Origin: Candidatus Cloacimonadota bacterium | Lineage (GTDB): Bacteria; Cloacimonadota; Cloacimonadia; Cloacimonadales; TCS61 | Assembly (NCBI GenBank): GCA_021108055.1 | Contig: JAIORR010000258.1 | Coordinates: 1 to 5,820 of the forward strand | Direction of reading: 5' to 3' | Length of the DNA: 5,820 nt | In this document: in pieces, positions 5,703 through 5,820 of the stretch | How positions within the stretch are numbered: position 1 is the stretch's first letter | Layout: every line of letters starts with the position of its first letter | The notes under the pieces: model-generated | Databases searched by the model: none | The model's input: the letters and a program-made list of their open reading frames with translations, nothing else | What the model was told of the DNA's origin: nothing | Program-made: the position numbers and the translations under genes

Positions 5703-5730
5703 TTGACGCAAAAAGCTGGCACTCTAAAAA
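5703..5730 (+). promoter_or_regulatory. Candidate groES promoter
   Basis: TTGACG (5703-5708), 16 bases, TAAAAA (5725-5730). The -10 lies inside the spacer of the CIRCE-like operator, so HrcA bound there would block RNA polymerase. The leader would be about 50 bases and includes a small AT-rich stem (CTAAAT 5739-5744 with ATTTAG 5750-5755). Confidence 0.55.
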
Positions 5731-5742
5731 AGGGTTTGCTAA
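5716..5742 (+). promoter_or_regulatory. CIRCE-like operator (HrcA binding site)
   Basis: CTGGCACTC (5716-5724), nine bases, GTTTGCTAA (5734-5742). The consensus is TTAGCACTC-N9-GAGTGCTAA; each arm matches at seven of nine positions and the spacer length is exact. Together with the following groES gene, this indicates repression by HrcA that is relieved on heat shock. The arms' mismatches reduce self-complementarity, so it is a degenerate copy. Confidence 0.8.
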
Positions 5743-5778
5743 ATCTGAAATTTAGATTAATTTGTAAAATAAAAAAGT

Positions 5779-5783
5779 GGAGG
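5779..5783 (+). promoter_or_regulatory. groES ribosome binding site
   Basis: GGAGG five bases before the ATG at 5789; a strong site that fixes the start. Confidence 0.85.
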
Positions 5784-5788
5784 AAAAT

Positions 5789-5820
5789 ATGAAACTAAAA
5801 CCCCTTGATGACAGAGTAGT
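5789..5820 (+). CDS. groES: Co-chaperonin GroES, first ten codons (3' end beyond the window)
   Basis: The visible peptide MKLKPLDDRV matches the N-terminus typical of GroES/Cpn10 (compare MNIRPLHDRV in E. coli). GroES forms the heptameric lid on GroEL in ATP-driven protein folding. Identification rests on only ten residues, but the CIRCE-like operator upstream and the strong ribosome binding site support it independently. groEL is expected to follow outside the window. Confidence 0.9.
   Translation, partial: MKLKPLDDRV

Noticed and set aside
4290..5711. Long minus-strand open frame (473 codons) antisense to hisS
   Set aside because: It fully overlaps hisS, whose motifs are unmistakable, and runs on through the SRP RNA 3' end. 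The translation is Phe/Ile/Ser-rich with no recognisable domain; it is a codon-usage shadow.
1..5820. tRNA genes, CRISPR arrays, insertion sequences
   Set aside because: No cloverleaf, no regularly spaced repeats and no transposase-like reading frame or terminal inverted repeats are visible on either strand.

Overview
The window is AT-rich, gene-dense bacterial DNA. It holds six confidently identified genes, the start of a seventh (groES), one structured RNA, and an intergenic region that looks like a replication origin or another DnaA-binding locus. The organism is probably an anaerobic fermenter, since it has butyrate kinase. It has the large SRP RNA with an Alu domain rather than the short 4.5S form, and HrcA/CIRCE-type heat-shock control. 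These traits fit Firmicutes-like or deep-branching phyla. A Cloacimonadota-like or similar candidate-phylum bacterium is my best guess, but the sequence does not prove it.

Left arm, minus strand (1-1265): a tightly packed operon read right to left. Thymidine kinase (tdk) overlaps a YggT-family membrane protein by one base, and that gene overlaps the start of purine nucleoside phosphorylase by eight bases. The phosphorylase runs off the window edge. Both enzymes serve nucleoside salvage; the YggT protein is an unexplained passenger. A TTGACA-bearing promoter lies just upstream of tdk.

Middle, plus strand (1266-3757): a 201-bp divergent intergenic region separates tdk from butyrate kinase (buk). 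After 32 bp comes a predicted lipoprotein of the clostripain (C11) cysteine peptidase family. No phosphotransbutyrylase gene lies next to buk in this window.

Intergenic region (3758-4067): non-coding and AT-rich, with three perfect DnaA boxes (TTATNCACA on either strand) and three near-matches. Four of the six stand in tandem at 11/11/10-bp spacing. This is the most interesting part of the window and a candidate oriC.

Right arm, plus strand (4031-5820): a TTGACA promoter, the SRP RNA gene (its 5' GTGTGC pairs with 3' GCACAC, followed by six T's), a leader with a hairpin, and hisS (histidyl-tRNA synthetase). The window ends with a CIRCE-like operator, a strong ribosome binding site and the first codons of groES.
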